This document shows, piece by piece, positions 24,825 to 37,800 of a DNA stretch of 64,000 nucleotides. The stretch is taken from positions 18,042,501 to 18,106,500 of the forward strand of contig SMMW01000001.1 of NCBI GenBank assembly GCA_004794655.1. The letters run 5' to 3'. The stretch's first letter is position 1. The number at the start of each line of letters is the position of its first letter. The notes under the pieces were generated by a model that made no database searches, had not been told where the DNA came from, and saw nothing but the letters and a program-made list of their open reading frames with translations. Source of the stretch: Marisa cornuarietis (lineage: Eukaryota > Mollusca > Gastropoda > Architaenioglossa > Ampullariidae). The position numbers were made by a program, and so were the translations under genes.

Positions 24825-25501
24825 CCTGTTTCTCCCGACTCTAGCAACTAGTCGTTAATCAAATCTTGTTCGTATGTCGTCGTGATTAAACTGTAATTTG
24901 GAACCAAAGAACCCTGCATAGTCCTTTTATCTTTGTCCAAATAATTAAATAGTGGGTGTGTGCATACAAGATCATAAAATGGCTGAGAAATTTAAAGAAA
25001 TAATTTTAGTAATGAAACTCTACCCGTAAGGTATATTTACTTTTTTCTCTGCGTATATACATACACTGACGGAGTAAGCACGGTGTATCTCTGTCCTACA
25101 GATAATTCTATGGTCTTGAAACCATAAAAAGATGCATCACGTCTATTTTTTTCCAGTAATATTATGAATGCGTGCTTGCAAAGTGCTTTGGGGAGTATGT
25201 GTGTGTGCGCCTGTATCTGTGTGTATGAGATACTAAAAAAATTAAGATTATAAAAGAGAAGAAATTAAAAGAAAGCAATGTTAGTAAGAGGTAATTCAAT
25301 CCTTGGGTATATTCTATCTACAAACTTAAAAAATAAAAATAAAAAGTAATGATACGGTTTAAAAAAATACCTGGATTAAAAAAATGGATTACTTATTAAA
25401 TATCGTTTAGTAAATTAAAAAAAAGAACAAGACGCAGGAGTTCGATTTAGGTTTTAAGAGGACTAGAGCTTAAATTAATGTGTATAAATATTTGTGTGCG
25501 C

Positions 25502-25550
<49 letters not shown>

Positions 25551-26200
25551 TGCATGTTTTGACTAGGGAGAAAGACTGAAAATTTGATATTTTCATACTC
25601 TGTTCTTTTGATCGTTAACTCTAATTGAGAAAATAGAGAAATTTACAATGCACGAAATGTTTGTTTTTTGTAATTTCGTAATTACAACTCACTACCGTTA
25701 TTGACGAAATGTACGTTTTTTTTAAAAGTATCATTTATTTAGACAGATACATCAGAAACTGTTTTTCAGGTGCTCATGTGATAGAAGTGTAAAAATAGAC
25801 CAGTGGTCTGTACCTGGCATCGTCCGTGCGAGTTGCTGGGGCAGAACAAACACTGAGATTAAACAACATTCTGGACAAGGATGGATGTGTTAGATAAGGT
25901 GGTACGTACAACAAACTACCTTCACCGACGATATAGAAGTGTTTACGAAACTGTGTAAAGCTCAAGTCCATTTCAGACCCAAACTTCACAAGTTATTAGT
26001 TATTTTAAATAATAAGACAACAGGAGTAAACCGTGTATTACTATAGTTCGATTCAAAGGGTAACTACGCCTTAAATGTTAATAGTAAAATTCAAGCCAAA
26101 AGCAGGGTCAGCTTTGTTCATCCCGATTTAAAATGGGTATAGATCTTCAGTGAAAGAAGGAACAACTTTAATGTCTGGAAAAGTGCCGCCGGATTTTTCC
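24825..26200. other. 5' flank of GPCR D
   Basis: Non-coding. It matches the 5' flank of GPCR G (55281-56580), for example 25750-26050 against 56290-56580 (shared words agacccaaactt and acaagttat). A (GT)n/(GTGC)n run lies at about 25494-25554. Confidence 0.55.
24923..24938 (-). promoter_or_regulatory. Possible TATA-like box of GPCR D
   Basis: The minus strand reads GGACAAAGATAAAAGG about 100 bp upstream of the start codon. The same 16 bases occur at 55390-55405, about 110 bp upstream of GPCR G. This conservation at a similar distance, in flanks that have otherwise diverged, suggests a core promoter element. Confidence 0.4.
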
Positions 26201-29200
26201 TGAATCGGCGTTCCCTAGGGGTGTTTGTCCATCGGTAAGAGGTGACTGAAGCCACTGTAAAGTCCCTGCCATTTTGCCATTTGTGTGACTGCAGCTCGGT
26301 ACCATTCTAACTCATGGGTGAGTGGTTTCACTTTGCCGTACCCATGAAACGTGCGCTCGGTTCAAGTACCAATGGATGTTCTTTCTCTCAACGTAATACC
26401 TGATTTGTTTCCAGTAGCACATTTTTAGATATTCCCACCCTTGTGTCTACCAGTAAAGTACGTTGTTGATCCGGGCGTCGACTGATCCGCATGATGTTTC
26501 TTTTGTGGCAAATATCCGTGGCCCTGTTTCTGGCTTTATAGGCGCCGATCTTTCTCTCCAAGTAGACCACAGCCGGTGGGTCAGCCTGATCGTGAACATG
26601 TAGGCACTGGACCCTGGTCGGTACTCACACACAAGGTCTCCACAAAAATATAATACAAATATAAAAGCGACCGAAACCTTTATAACAAAGAAAAATATAA
26701 GACCTATAAAAGCGCAATCGCCACGTTTGAACTGAAAACCTTTAACGTTATTATTATTATTATTGTTATTATTATTATTGTTATAGAAAATAATTGTGTA
26801 CACCACATCAAAAACTGTTAAATATCGCATGCACATTTGTTTATAAAAGTCGGTGCACAAAACAAAAAAATAAAAAAATAATAATAAAAACAAAAAATCG
26901 ACAAACACAAAAAATCGCGGTCAGCCAGTGTCTAGCTCCGTCCAGCAGCAAGTCAAAACAGATATCTTCTGTGCAACATGGAGTTTACTACTGTAATTAA
27001 AATGGATACCTGGGTATTAAAATCTATTACTCCGGTTTTTGACGTAAATGTAAGTAAACTCTGATCTTGTCTCTAAAAATTATTTTTCTTTTGATAAAAC
27101 AAATTTTCAGCCTCTAAATCCTTTCACACTTCATGTAAACATTTAACATATATAGTTGTTAATTACATTGTAAAGGGTAGCGGAGATAAACATCACCTTT
27201 TGCAGCAAGATATTGGAAAAAGCAGATAACTGGATGTCAGCTTTCGCAAACGTACACATCCTTTAAAATCTCAAAAGTTCTTTCACTTAAACCAGAATTC
27301 AAATTTATGCGATAAAAGAACCATGTAAACTTTATCAAAAACCGCTATCGGTTTCCATCAAGGAAAGGTCAACATTTCAATACCAGGCTTGTCAGGCACA
27401 GATTTGACCTGCCTATGCGTTTCTCGAGTACCAGTTACCCTGCCTCACCTGGAAGTGAAATACTCCTACAATCAGAGCATCACCATACCCCTTCTAGAAC
27501 CTTCTACAATCTCTCGTCCCTTGCACATTCTTGCTCTGGTTCCTCTCGCAATTCACTTTGAAGTACATTTCTCCTCACCTTGACTGCGTATAAAATATAT
27601 TATATTAAGTTAAAGCACACAACAGCTATATATATATATATATATGAAAATTATAAAATGGCTGTTTAGGGAGAAGAAGATCAACCTCGTTGGTAAGCAA
27701 CAATTTGCTGACTGGAGATGGAGAATTACACCAACGACTCTATCATAGAAATTATTTCGACGACTAAAAGATATTTTAAATGCCACAGCTTCAGAAGTTC
27801 AATCTTGAAACAAAATTTTCAATATGTTTTGATTTAAACTTGTGTACATTGTACTTCTCACCAAGAATTAGTTGTAACCAGCGCGTCGTCTTCCCTCCTT
27901 GGCTACGCAAGGAGGAGCCAGGCTATCAAGAAAATACACCAGCTTTTAATCTTTTATGTCCTTTTATTACTCCGTAAAATAGTGGTAAGACGAGACAATC
28001 ATGGACTCTGTAAAAGCACATGAATCTCAGGAAGGGATACAGGCAGCACAGAGTTATAGTAAACTCGGCGACTTGACTAGGTTTGAACTTGCCTCTACCA
28101 ATCACTCTCCAAAAGTGGTCTTAAAACCTCCAAAACAGACTACTTATCTCGCCTCGACTGAAACTTCAAGAACTTTAGTTAACCCTACTTACTTTCCTGT
28201 CACGTGACCCCCTTTGTCCCCACACACACATGTCGTCATCCGGTCTACTGGCCTTGAACTTGCATGACACCGGCCATTTGTGTCCAATGTTCAAGATCAG
28301 GATGCCACAATATGTTGATTTGCATTCATTTGATGAATTTGTAGCATCGAAAAAAATATCTTTACTTGTAAAATATTAGAAATCAATTCCAAAGTATATT
28401 ACCTGAGAACATTCAAACATTTGGTGTGGTCAGAGAAGAAAAAGGACATTCAAACTTTTCATAAATTTATAGCTTACATATAATAGTAATATATTTAGTT
28501 ATGGGTAATAAATTACATGAATTTTGCTGTATTTTGACTATCAGTTAAAGTGCAAAATGAAGGAAAAAAATATTCTCATTCAAATAATGATTATCCCTTC
28601 TCATCCGAAAGGTAAAGCTAAAAAAACTGAACTTTTCATTAATCATAATAATAGCTACAAAACAAGAGCATGCATGAAGCACTCACCTCTACTTACAACT
28701 TTTATACTAATCGGCAGGAGCTAAACTAAAAATAAAAGCATAAATTTTACACAAAAAAATTCAATACACCCAAACCACCCAAAGCATGAATCATAGATTC
28801 ATAAGAAATGAACATTTGTCAAGTTCAGAGTCAGGGGGATTCTCGATTCAAGAAACAATATTATGCATCAACGTGCCAAACTTTAGACAAGGGGTCTTCA
28901 ATAAGAAGCAGTCAATAAAATACTCACTTGTCTCACTGTAGTGAGAACTAAAAGATCTTGGGTTCAAATCTCGTCTCAGGACGCTATTGTGTGATACTGG
29001 CTGTGTGTATGTGACACCGGGTGAAAGGCTGGTAGGTGGAGTTTATTTCGGGTACATCGATTTTAACTTTGTCAATCTTTTATTTCCTCTCTTAGTATGA
29101 AATAACATAAAAGTAGAAATTCTCTCCTTGACAACCAGATAACAAGCATACTTTATTTTCTTTCCTGCTGTTGCATCTGACTATGATCGTGGTGGCCTTT

Positions 29201-29424
29201 TATACATTTCTTCTACTTCAGATTAGAAGTAGTTTATTTCAGATTTTCATCGCGGCTGCTTGATAAAAATATTTACATTTAACTAAAATGTCTATAAGAT
29301 CGAACAAGACTGAGCGCGACAATGAAGAAAAAAATCGTATGCCTGTATTAGTCACTGATGATTTCAAAATGCATTGTTCAGTCTGGTGGCACAGACAACA
29401 ACAGGTCTCGATGTGATTGAAGTC
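26200..29424. other. 3' flank of GPCR E (duplicated block)
   Basis: No gene is proven. Patches match the 3' flank of GPCR F: 26217-26350 against 41780-41910, 26400-26640 against 41940-42180, 27780-27860 against 42775-42855, and 27860-28210 against 44342-44705. Other patches match GPCR H (27690-27720 and 28390-28470 against 61950-61990 and 62340-62410). An (ATT)n run lies at about 26747-26775 and (TA)n at 27627-27644. A weak tRNA-like segment with gggttcaaatctc lies at about 28930-28990. The open frame at 26388-26570 lies in conserved sequence, but its counterpart at 41940-42120 is not a clean frame. Confidence 0.5.
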
Positions 29425-30933
29425 TTAGCACAAAAACCTCTTTAGCTCTTGCCGAAATCGGGAAGACATTATAGAGTAGAGAAAAAATTCGAAAGAAGAG
29501 TTAAGCATGAGAGGGAGACTAGCGACTAAATGGGTTTGCAGGAACAGGACACTGTACTGACCACTTACACGGAATTCTGGGACAGCAAACTTGGCAAATG
29601 CCAGGATTATATTTGGAACTGTACACAGAAGGTAGGTACAGGAAATCACCACCAGCATCCTTGTCAACACTGCTTGACCTCTCACGCTGGCACTATAAAA
29701 GAATCATATTTTTAATGTTTCTGACACTCGTGAAATTTATAATATAACACAGGGACTAGTATTTTTAACACAATGCTTATGTATCAACACGTTGAAAATG
29801 ACACGAAATATATGTGCTAACCCTTGCTTTATACTAGTGTCGTCAAAAAGCGGCGGTTTCGGTGAACAACTACATTTTAAGTTCGACGATTTTGACGATC
29901 AAAGAGAATGAATTGTGGTTTTTGAACTTTTAAAATACTCTGCACTTGTTAAAGCAATTATGAACACAAATATCCTTTATGTAGCTGATTATTTTTTTAA
30001 ATAAAGTTATAACTTTATAATTCTTGGTTGTAACTGGCTAAACGGAGTTTAATTTTGTATCTGTGCATCTAAGATTGACTAAAAAATAAAAAGAAATATG
30101 TATCAAGAAATTTTTTTATCTCAAACTTGGAATTGTATCTTACTGCAAACGAAATGCTTTTAACTGTTGTCTCAAGCATACACCTACCTGGCGGTGCCTT
30201 TTCTCCATGTCCTGGCCCTTCTTAGTGTAACTATAATGATCGCTGTGCTTAAGCACACAACAGTGAAAGTCACGAAGGAGAGTAACGATAAAACAATGTT
30301 TTCGATAATGCTAAAAACTCTGTGATCAAGATACAAATCAGAAATAGTAAGCATAGCTAAAGTTTCTCCAGTGCAGTTATTTTTTACGACTGTGATATTC
30401 TCCTTTACGATGTAGACGGAACACAAAAGCTGTATTATGATGAAAGTCAGTAAGAGAATGATGGCCATCGTCTTGGTGCTGATGAGTGTGGCGGCCTTCA
30501 TGGGAAACATGACACACACGCACCGCTCTACGGCGATGATCATCGTCACACAGCCAGAAGTCATTGAAAACCCATAAGAAAAATTTAAGCCATACTTTGT
30601 AATAACCCATAACCAAAACACCCTTTGATCGGGAAATACGATGCCTATAAAGCAGTATGAAACCATTGTAAACAATGTCGTGAGGTACATGAGATCAGTG
30701 AAGGCGAGACAGAAGAGACAGAGGTTCATCCTATCTCGCAGTCCCTGGCGGTAAAACACGATCATGGTGAGGAGGTTTGCTGGAGCACCGATGAGAAAAA
30801 AAGAATTAGTCAAACCACAGTCAATTATTTTCCCCCATTTTTCCAATTCCTCATTATCAAGTATCTCGGTCTCTTTGCAGTGACAATATGCTATCGAGAC
30901 ATTCATGTCATACATAGACTCATCACAACACAT
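29425..30933 (-). CDS. GPCR E: class A chemoreceptor-like, two exons
   Basis: Exon 1 is 30188-30933 and exon 2 is 29692-29425 (stop TAA). The phase-2 join through the shortest intron of the array (491 bp, acceptor tttatag|t) gives 1014 nt, 337 residues. The N-terminus MCCDESMYDMNVS has one sequon and a CHC motif. GAPANLL in TM1, the TM2 Asp and ERC are intact. TM6 has CTVPN, and TM7 has NSSFEFFLYSIMSSRF with a very short tail ending RFLC. Exon 2 begins SASVRGQAVLTRM, where most copies have an STYLKGQ-type start. It is the only copy with Cys in extracellular loop 2 (VKNNCTGET). GPCR F is its closest relative. Confidence 0.9.
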
Positions 30934-31068
30934 CTTTGGGCTCCTTGAGAATCATTTGATGATCACACTTTGTCTTTCATGTACAACTCACACTCGCATG
31001 ATCACACGCTCTCTCGGCTTAAACCCTTTAAAACAAAAAGTTCTGCATTATATTTTTAGTTCTCTCCT

Positions 31069-31071
<3 letters not shown>

Positions 31072-31158
<87 letters not shown>
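31072..31158. repeat. (CA)n microsatellite, about 43 units
   Basis: An uninterrupted dinucleotide run, about 140 bp upstream of the GPCR E start codon. The matching position upstream of GPCR F holds a (TA)n run (47265-47282) instead. Confidence 0.95.
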
Positions 31159-31160
<2 letters not shown>

Positions 31161-31913
31161 TACAGAGATTTATAGAGAGAAGCAAGAAAAAAAGTCAACT
31201 AGTGAAATAAGAATTGTCAATAAGGTTTGTAATAAGTCGTTCCATTCAGAAGGTTTATTTTATCAACGAAGTTCACAAATTGGAATGTACACACTAAGAC
31301 GTTGATAATTTGATTGAAGATTTGTCGGCAATTTGTTTTAAAGTAGAGTAAATAAAGAAATTAAAGAAAGCGGCAATTTGGTTTGTGGGATTCTCTTTGT
31401 TTCTTTTTCTGTTTTATCATTATGTTTTTGTTAATAATTTTGTTAACACGATGGAGACGCCAGAAAGATGATGTCATGTAAACTGAGAAATTTTATTTAC
31501 ATTGCACATTTGTCCTTTTTGTACTTTTGTAAATAATATCCGCCGTTAGCTGTCATTGATTGACTCCTTTCAAAATTACAAAATCATTCAGAGAAAGAAC
31601 TCAGAAGCAAATAACTGTTTCTCTACGTGGCGCTTCTGTCTTTGTGTAAAAGTAAAAACGTGTTGCTTACCTTACCATCAGGGGTGACGAAGCTGGGGAA
31701 GGTGCAAGCTTTAGACCGAGTGTTTAAACGTTTGCTTGAATGCGAAGTTGAGAAGACAGCAGTGTATTGCCTCCAGTAGTTAGCAACTATGATAAAAATG
31801 AAGCTGCATGGGTAGGACAATTAAAATTCCTGTTTCGTGTAGTCTGATCTTGGCTAACCTGGCAAGTCGTCGTGTTCAGCTGTGTACATCATCTTTGTGT
31901 CACGAAAAAGCTG

Positions 31914-32065
31914 AGAGTCGAGAGACTACAGCAATGTCATCGGAACCTAAAGACGTAAGAGTTCGAGATTCGTGGGGCGCAGAAAACTTCCGCTATCCAC
32001 CCTTTTCACCAGTCAGAAGTTGTACCTTAGTCCAAAGAAGGTGAGGAAAGGTAAACAACAATGAA
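31914..32065 (+). repeat. Old SINE copy
   Basis: It has a box-A-like ctgagagtcgagagactaca, a box-B-like gttcgagattc, and a body with gcagaaaacttccgctatcc resembling the SINE at 23751. The paralogous copy at 48227-48366 sits in matching flanking sequence, so this insertion predates the E/F duplication. Confidence 0.55.
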
Positions 32066-34148
32066 GACACTGGGATGTGTACCACGTCCCTTTTAAAACA
32101 AAGGAAGAAAGGTTAGGGATGAACTTTACCTTACCTTCGCATTATTGCATATTTTTCTAACCAGTATTCCTACTGTAATAATGTTCCTGGTTTTTTTTTT
32201 AAACAGTTGCCCTTCTGACCTGGGCAGGTGGATGTTAGTTGACTCAACTTTCATCACCCGGGTTAACATAATCATGCAGGTAAAACCTTAAGCACAACCT
32301 TCACAAGTCACTTGCTCGAAATCTCGTCCCACGTGACCTCCCACCCCTGCTCTTGCCGGAAGAGAGACTTAACGACAAAATCGGACAAATAATTACAAAT
32401 AGGAAGTTTGAAACTAAGGATTAAGAAGTATTGCTATGCTGTTTACTGATTGTAATATATGCAAAATGTTAAGGAGTTAACATTTACTGTACGAGTCTTC
32501 AATTGATATTGTTTCGGTCACTTAAAAGTACCGTGCAGGTGCGCCTATTACTTGTTTAAACGGCTTTTGAAATTAAACGTTGTCTTTATTATACAAAATT
32601 TTTCCTAAGGAAAAAGTTTTTTTTTGTAGTTCAGATTGCAAACTCAGTCATCATCGACATCTACTTTAACATCTACTAAATGGTGGACAAACACATACAC
32701 TTTGTAAATGATTGCACCAATTCACCTGCTTTGAAACCCGTTAAAGGAATGAATGTAAGCAAATAGAAACGTTGATGCAATTAATCATTTAATCCTCAAT
32801 TTAGTCGGTCACCCGCTCAAACTTTAAAATAGTTATGAAAAGAATTCTATTAATTTTTTGGGGGGAATAATAAAATCTAACGATACAAGGGGATTAAGCC
32901 ATGATTCAATACCACTCAGCTTTAGTCACCAAAGGTTACCTCCCGTGCACCGCGGATGGTCCAAGCTCACACGTGACCAGACAGGGCGCTTGGGATCCCA
33001 GGGGGACCTACAGGTCACAGCAAGGTCTATACCTTTGCCGATACAAACAGGACACATACAGATGATTCAAAAAGTGTTTCAATCTACTCATTCGGGCCTC
33101 AGCCTCTAGAAATACAGCAGAGACCACATCCTGCCCCCAATCTTCACACTCATTAGGAAATTATTGAACATAAGGCGGTTTTGACTTTTCTTAATTCTAA
33201 TTTTTTCCATTCATAAAGCAGTACACTTGCCTGCAGGTCTGCCCAGTACAGATACGACATTCTGACTTACTGAAGCTCAAATGATTGTTTTATGCTTCGG
33301 AAAAATCCGATTCAGTAGATGGGGAACAATTCCTTAACAATGAGTCACATGTTTTGAGTCTTCCATGTTTGAATTCCTCTTCACGATAAGCGCAAGAGAA
33401 AAAAGCTGTTCTACTTCCAAAGAGAGAAAGGTGCGAGGTTAACCACATGGTGCAGTTAATTGAAGACAAGTGAGTACGTATTGTTTAGTTCTGTAGTTGA
33501 TGAGAAAATTATTTCAACATGGCCATAACATTAACATAGACAAACACTACTTGGGCCTTGTGAGAAAAAGACGAGCTGTGTGTTTGAAGTAGTCAGAAGT
33601 AGTCAGGAATCCTTAGCAGTACTGAGTGTCCGGAGTACTGAGCAATAATGGGTAAATCACAAACATCGCACGGATTTGTGCAGAGAGAGACAAATGACAA
33701 ATGACAAAACTTTATTTACGAGGGTAACAGAATAAGCAAAAGTTATGCATTTTAGCAGCGAATTAGTATCAGCAAGCAGTCACTAACAGTTATTAGTCGC
33801 AATGACCAGTAGTGAACAGTAATTAGTAGTAATGAGCAATGTTGACTTGTACAGAGACTTTTATAGACTCTTTCTTTCCCACGTCAAATCCGCCACTTCA
33901 CATGTTGTACTCAGAACTACATGACACGTGACTTTCACCCCAATTTGACCTCTTTTATTTGTGATGTCGGCTCATCATGGGTCATGTACATGGGGAGACC
34001 ACTGACAACAATGTCTGGTCATCTGTCGTGTGCTCCACAACAGGTGAGACATAGAGGAGAGTGATAAACCTCGCCCCGATGCGTTTAGAGGCGAGGGGTG
34101 CATTAGTGAAAGGGAAAGAGAGCTTTAGTTCCTGACTTCTGTTAACAG

Positions 34149-34249
<101 letters not shown>

Positions 34250-34388
34250 TTCAAAAACGTCTTTTTCTGCTGGTTTCGTATAACACTGGTACACATATTA
34301 AATGTAACATCCTGTTTATTATCATCTCAGCTATGCATTTGGTACTGAGTCTCATGATGTTGTCCTCTAACTGTAATAACTATCACAG

Positions 34389-34434
34389 GAAAAGCGCCCT
34401 GGAAAAGCAGATAAAATGCAAAGTTCTACAGGGG
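34389..34434 (+). other. Tentative upstream exon of the helicase gene
   Basis: It is bounded by an acceptor (actatcacag) and a donor (gtaggc). Forty-six bases give 15 codons (EKRPGKADKMQSSTG) plus one base, exactly the phase the exon at 34815 needs. It is too short to be sure and shows no domain. Phase and splice sites are the only evidence. Confidence 0.25.
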
Positions 34435-34814
34435 GTAGGCGGGTCCAAGTTTACCTACACGCCGTGACTGATGAACAGGATGAGTTACTTACTAATACAG
34501 GCGAGTGGAATTTTTAAACATGCTTTCTTTTTTGCGGAATAATAGATGGAAGTAGGATACAAAACATCATAATCAGTAGATCCATAAGAACGCGCAGAAC
34601 CGACAGAGAAATGATAATAATAATAACAAAGACAATGACAATGATATTGACAACGATAATGATAATCACGAGTGTACTAATGGGGATGTGTGTTCCATGT
34701 AATTTTGAAGATTTTTTAAATAAGACTTACCTTTAGCGCCATCAAACATTACAGTTTCTCTTAAAGATGAATTCAAATTCAAATGCAATTCCTAATGAAA
34801 GTTTTTTTTTTTAG

Positions 34815-37800
34815 TGAGCACAAACCCTCTTGAAGAGGTAGAGAAGACAACAGGTGCTGGTGTAGAGTTTGACCCCAACCCCTCCCCTGTACCAGGTATG
34901 AAGATTCTCAACATCCACGGTGTCCCTTCTCAGATCGCGGCGGCAGTTAGTCTCATCAATCAGAAGATTGGTTCAAAGGTTTGTTTAGAAATAAATATAT
35001 ATTACAACAGTGTGCAACAAAATCTTACCCAGGGGATAAGCAAAACGCCTTAGTGGATGATAGAATTGTACAATGGGCCCTCCTCAGTTGCAATAGCTAG
35101 GACAAATAATGTTTGAACTCAATTAATATAAAATAAACCGAATGGCTCAAGGATAATGGGCGATGTATATTTAATTTACCAACATGGATTTGACACAGGG
35201 TAGAATATCAGACCAAGCCCAGACATTCTGGCTTCAGTGGGTTGAGGCCGCGTTCCCTGATCTCGACTCTGGCGCCTACTTCCTGCCTCCTGTCTACATC
35301 AACCGCGTGCCGATGACCAGACAGTCCACTGATGGTTTGGACGTTTTGGTCCTCGAATCAGCACCTGGACAAGCTGGTCAGTCTGACCAACTGCCGACGA
35401 GCTCATCTTCTTCCCATTCGTCCATTCCTCAGTCTCCTGGCGTTCATAACAGTGATGTCAGAGATGATGCAGCCATGCAGCGGATCTTTGTCTGTCTTCA
35501 GAAAATGTTTGAAGAGAACAGAGATGTCATGGTTGGAATGACTCAGCTTCAGTTCGGACAGTACCTGGGTGAACCTTGCTACGCTGCCGCCGCTGCCCAG
35601 CTACCCCGACCCTCCAACCTCCCTCCTTCTTTACCACGTAACTGGAAAAGAGGAGACTTTGATGTGCTTCTAATTCATCGACAACACCGGCTGGTAGTCT
35701 GTGAGGTGAAGGCATTTGGTGACAATATAAAAGCTGTGAACATGTCACAGCAAGATATAGACAAGAACATTAAAAGAAAACTGAATGACGCCGTATTACA
35801 GCTGGACAAGGCGGAGGCCATGTTGTCTCACCTGGTGTCCGACATCGCTCCCGGTCTGCCGATCATCAAGGTGATCGCTTTCCCCAACCTCACTTCTCGT
35901 CAACTTCAACAGGCCATCTCCGGCGACAGCCAGTTAATTCAGGTTTAATTCCCTTTTGTTTCCTTTCAACTACTTTACACAGTAACACCATTACTTTCTA
36001 AAGTCGCATTTTTAACTGATATAATATATGAATATTATTTAATATAAATATTATTTAAAATCTTTTTTAATCGGTATAAGGCATGTCAAATGTTCGATTG
36101 TGATATTGTTTTTCAATTGCTGGTTAATAATAAATGTAGGTAAGAGGTTAGGTTAGTGGCTACAATTACACAGCCTTGCTTTCAATGCACATTAATGTCC
36201 CCACGCCCTCTCTGCACGGTCTTTGCGAGATAAATGATTTGATTAAATGGTCACTGTAAGGAGACCTTTCTTCTGTCTCCTTTAACAACACAATTATCCA
36301 TTGATTCTCACAATAAACAAATCACTGCTATATAAATTGTATTTAATCCTTCAATGTTACGGATATTAAGGACTTTAATTTTGTTCGAAATTACATCTGT
36401 TATCTTTATATTTGACTCATTATAATTTACATCATGTGGTTCGTTTACAGAGCCTGTGTCGGTGTCTGGGAATAACAGATCCCATCGACATCACTGGTGT
36501 GTGTCTGTGCTCTGATCAGTTTTCTGACCCCAAGACACCGTGGGACGTGAGTAGTCACCTGCTGAGGGAGCTCGGACACTGGTGGCAGCGACTTGTGGCT
36601 GGGGCTGACAGTCAGAATATGACATTAGACGTGTATAAAAGTCTTATAGCCAGGTGAGTCCTTGACAACAAGTGTTTGCTTACAGTTGTCAAAGGCAAAC
36701 CGTCCGTGCAGTAAAAAGGGAATTTTTTTTATGTAACTTTTCAATTTTAGTCTTTTCTCTATCATTATGAAGGCGTCTAAAATCCCTCCTACATGAATAC
36801 AAGGCGGCACAACTGGTCCAACAGTCAAGAAACAAGCAACATCGCTACGTGTGAAAAGGCTTGCTTCATTCAGAGCAAAAATAAAAGTAACAGTCATCGA
36901 TTATTCTGTCATGTGACTGAGATGATCTCTTTTATTATGAAAGTTTGCACATTTAAAAGAAAGATTTTTTAATTATGAAAAGAAATTTAGAACCGCTAAT
37001 AACTCAGCCCGTGTTACTTCTGATGATAATTGAGATAATTCAAAAAAAATTCTGTCCCACATCTCTGAATAAACATTATAAGAGGTGATAGACTTGAGGT
37101 CCTTTAGTGTTTGTGCCTCGACTGCCGTCTGCTTCACTTCAAGCCAAAGTATTAGGAAAACGTCAGACGACAATAAAATCATGTTTTTAAAGTTTGCATT
37201 TTGCAAGAAATAATTTAATTTTTCTTTTGACCAGAATCAAACCGATTGAAGGTCTCGTCTATATGTTAAATTGTATCTGCATGTTGTCAGATTAATATAT
37301 TTATTCTCTTTGTTTCAAGCATGATTATGTTTTAAATTTTCCTGGTTCACTTATTGCATGATACAAACTTGGTAATCGATTTGAGAAAATGAGACATTTA
37401 CTTGTAGAGGCAATGCAGTAACAATTATTTGCAGTACACGCTTGGCTTAGCACATTTTACAATTATTTTTGGAAAACCTCTCAACTTAATACTATTATTG
37501 ATTTGACTATATTAGATTCTGTGGTCCGGCGACAACAGTGACTGTGCCATGTACATGTCCTCCACGTGTGAGTGTCAAGACCCTGGGTCAGGCCGTGTGG
37601 TGTACAGGAGAGTGCTATACTGCTGTTATCACACTCTTCCCGGAGCAACTTCAGCTGCTCAACATGGCGCCTCCCACACTCTTTGTCACCGGACCGCCCG
37701 GCACAGGTAAAACTGTGATGCTGCTGATGACGGGTATAAAATGGCTGCGATGTGGTGACAATGTCTACATTGTGAGTACATGTGACTGGAGTCGTGCATC

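Noticed and set aside
26388..26570. 60-residue minus-strand frame conserved in the E and F flanks
   Set aside because: The DNA is conserved through duplication, but the F-side copy (41940-42120) has indels that break this frame, so protein coding is not supported.
35184..35198. ATG at 35184 as start codon of the NERD-containing protein
   Set aside because: The bases to 35198 end in a splice acceptor (gacacag), and the exon at 34815-34978 joins at 35199 in the same phase with KH-like content. The ATG is therefore probably intronic.
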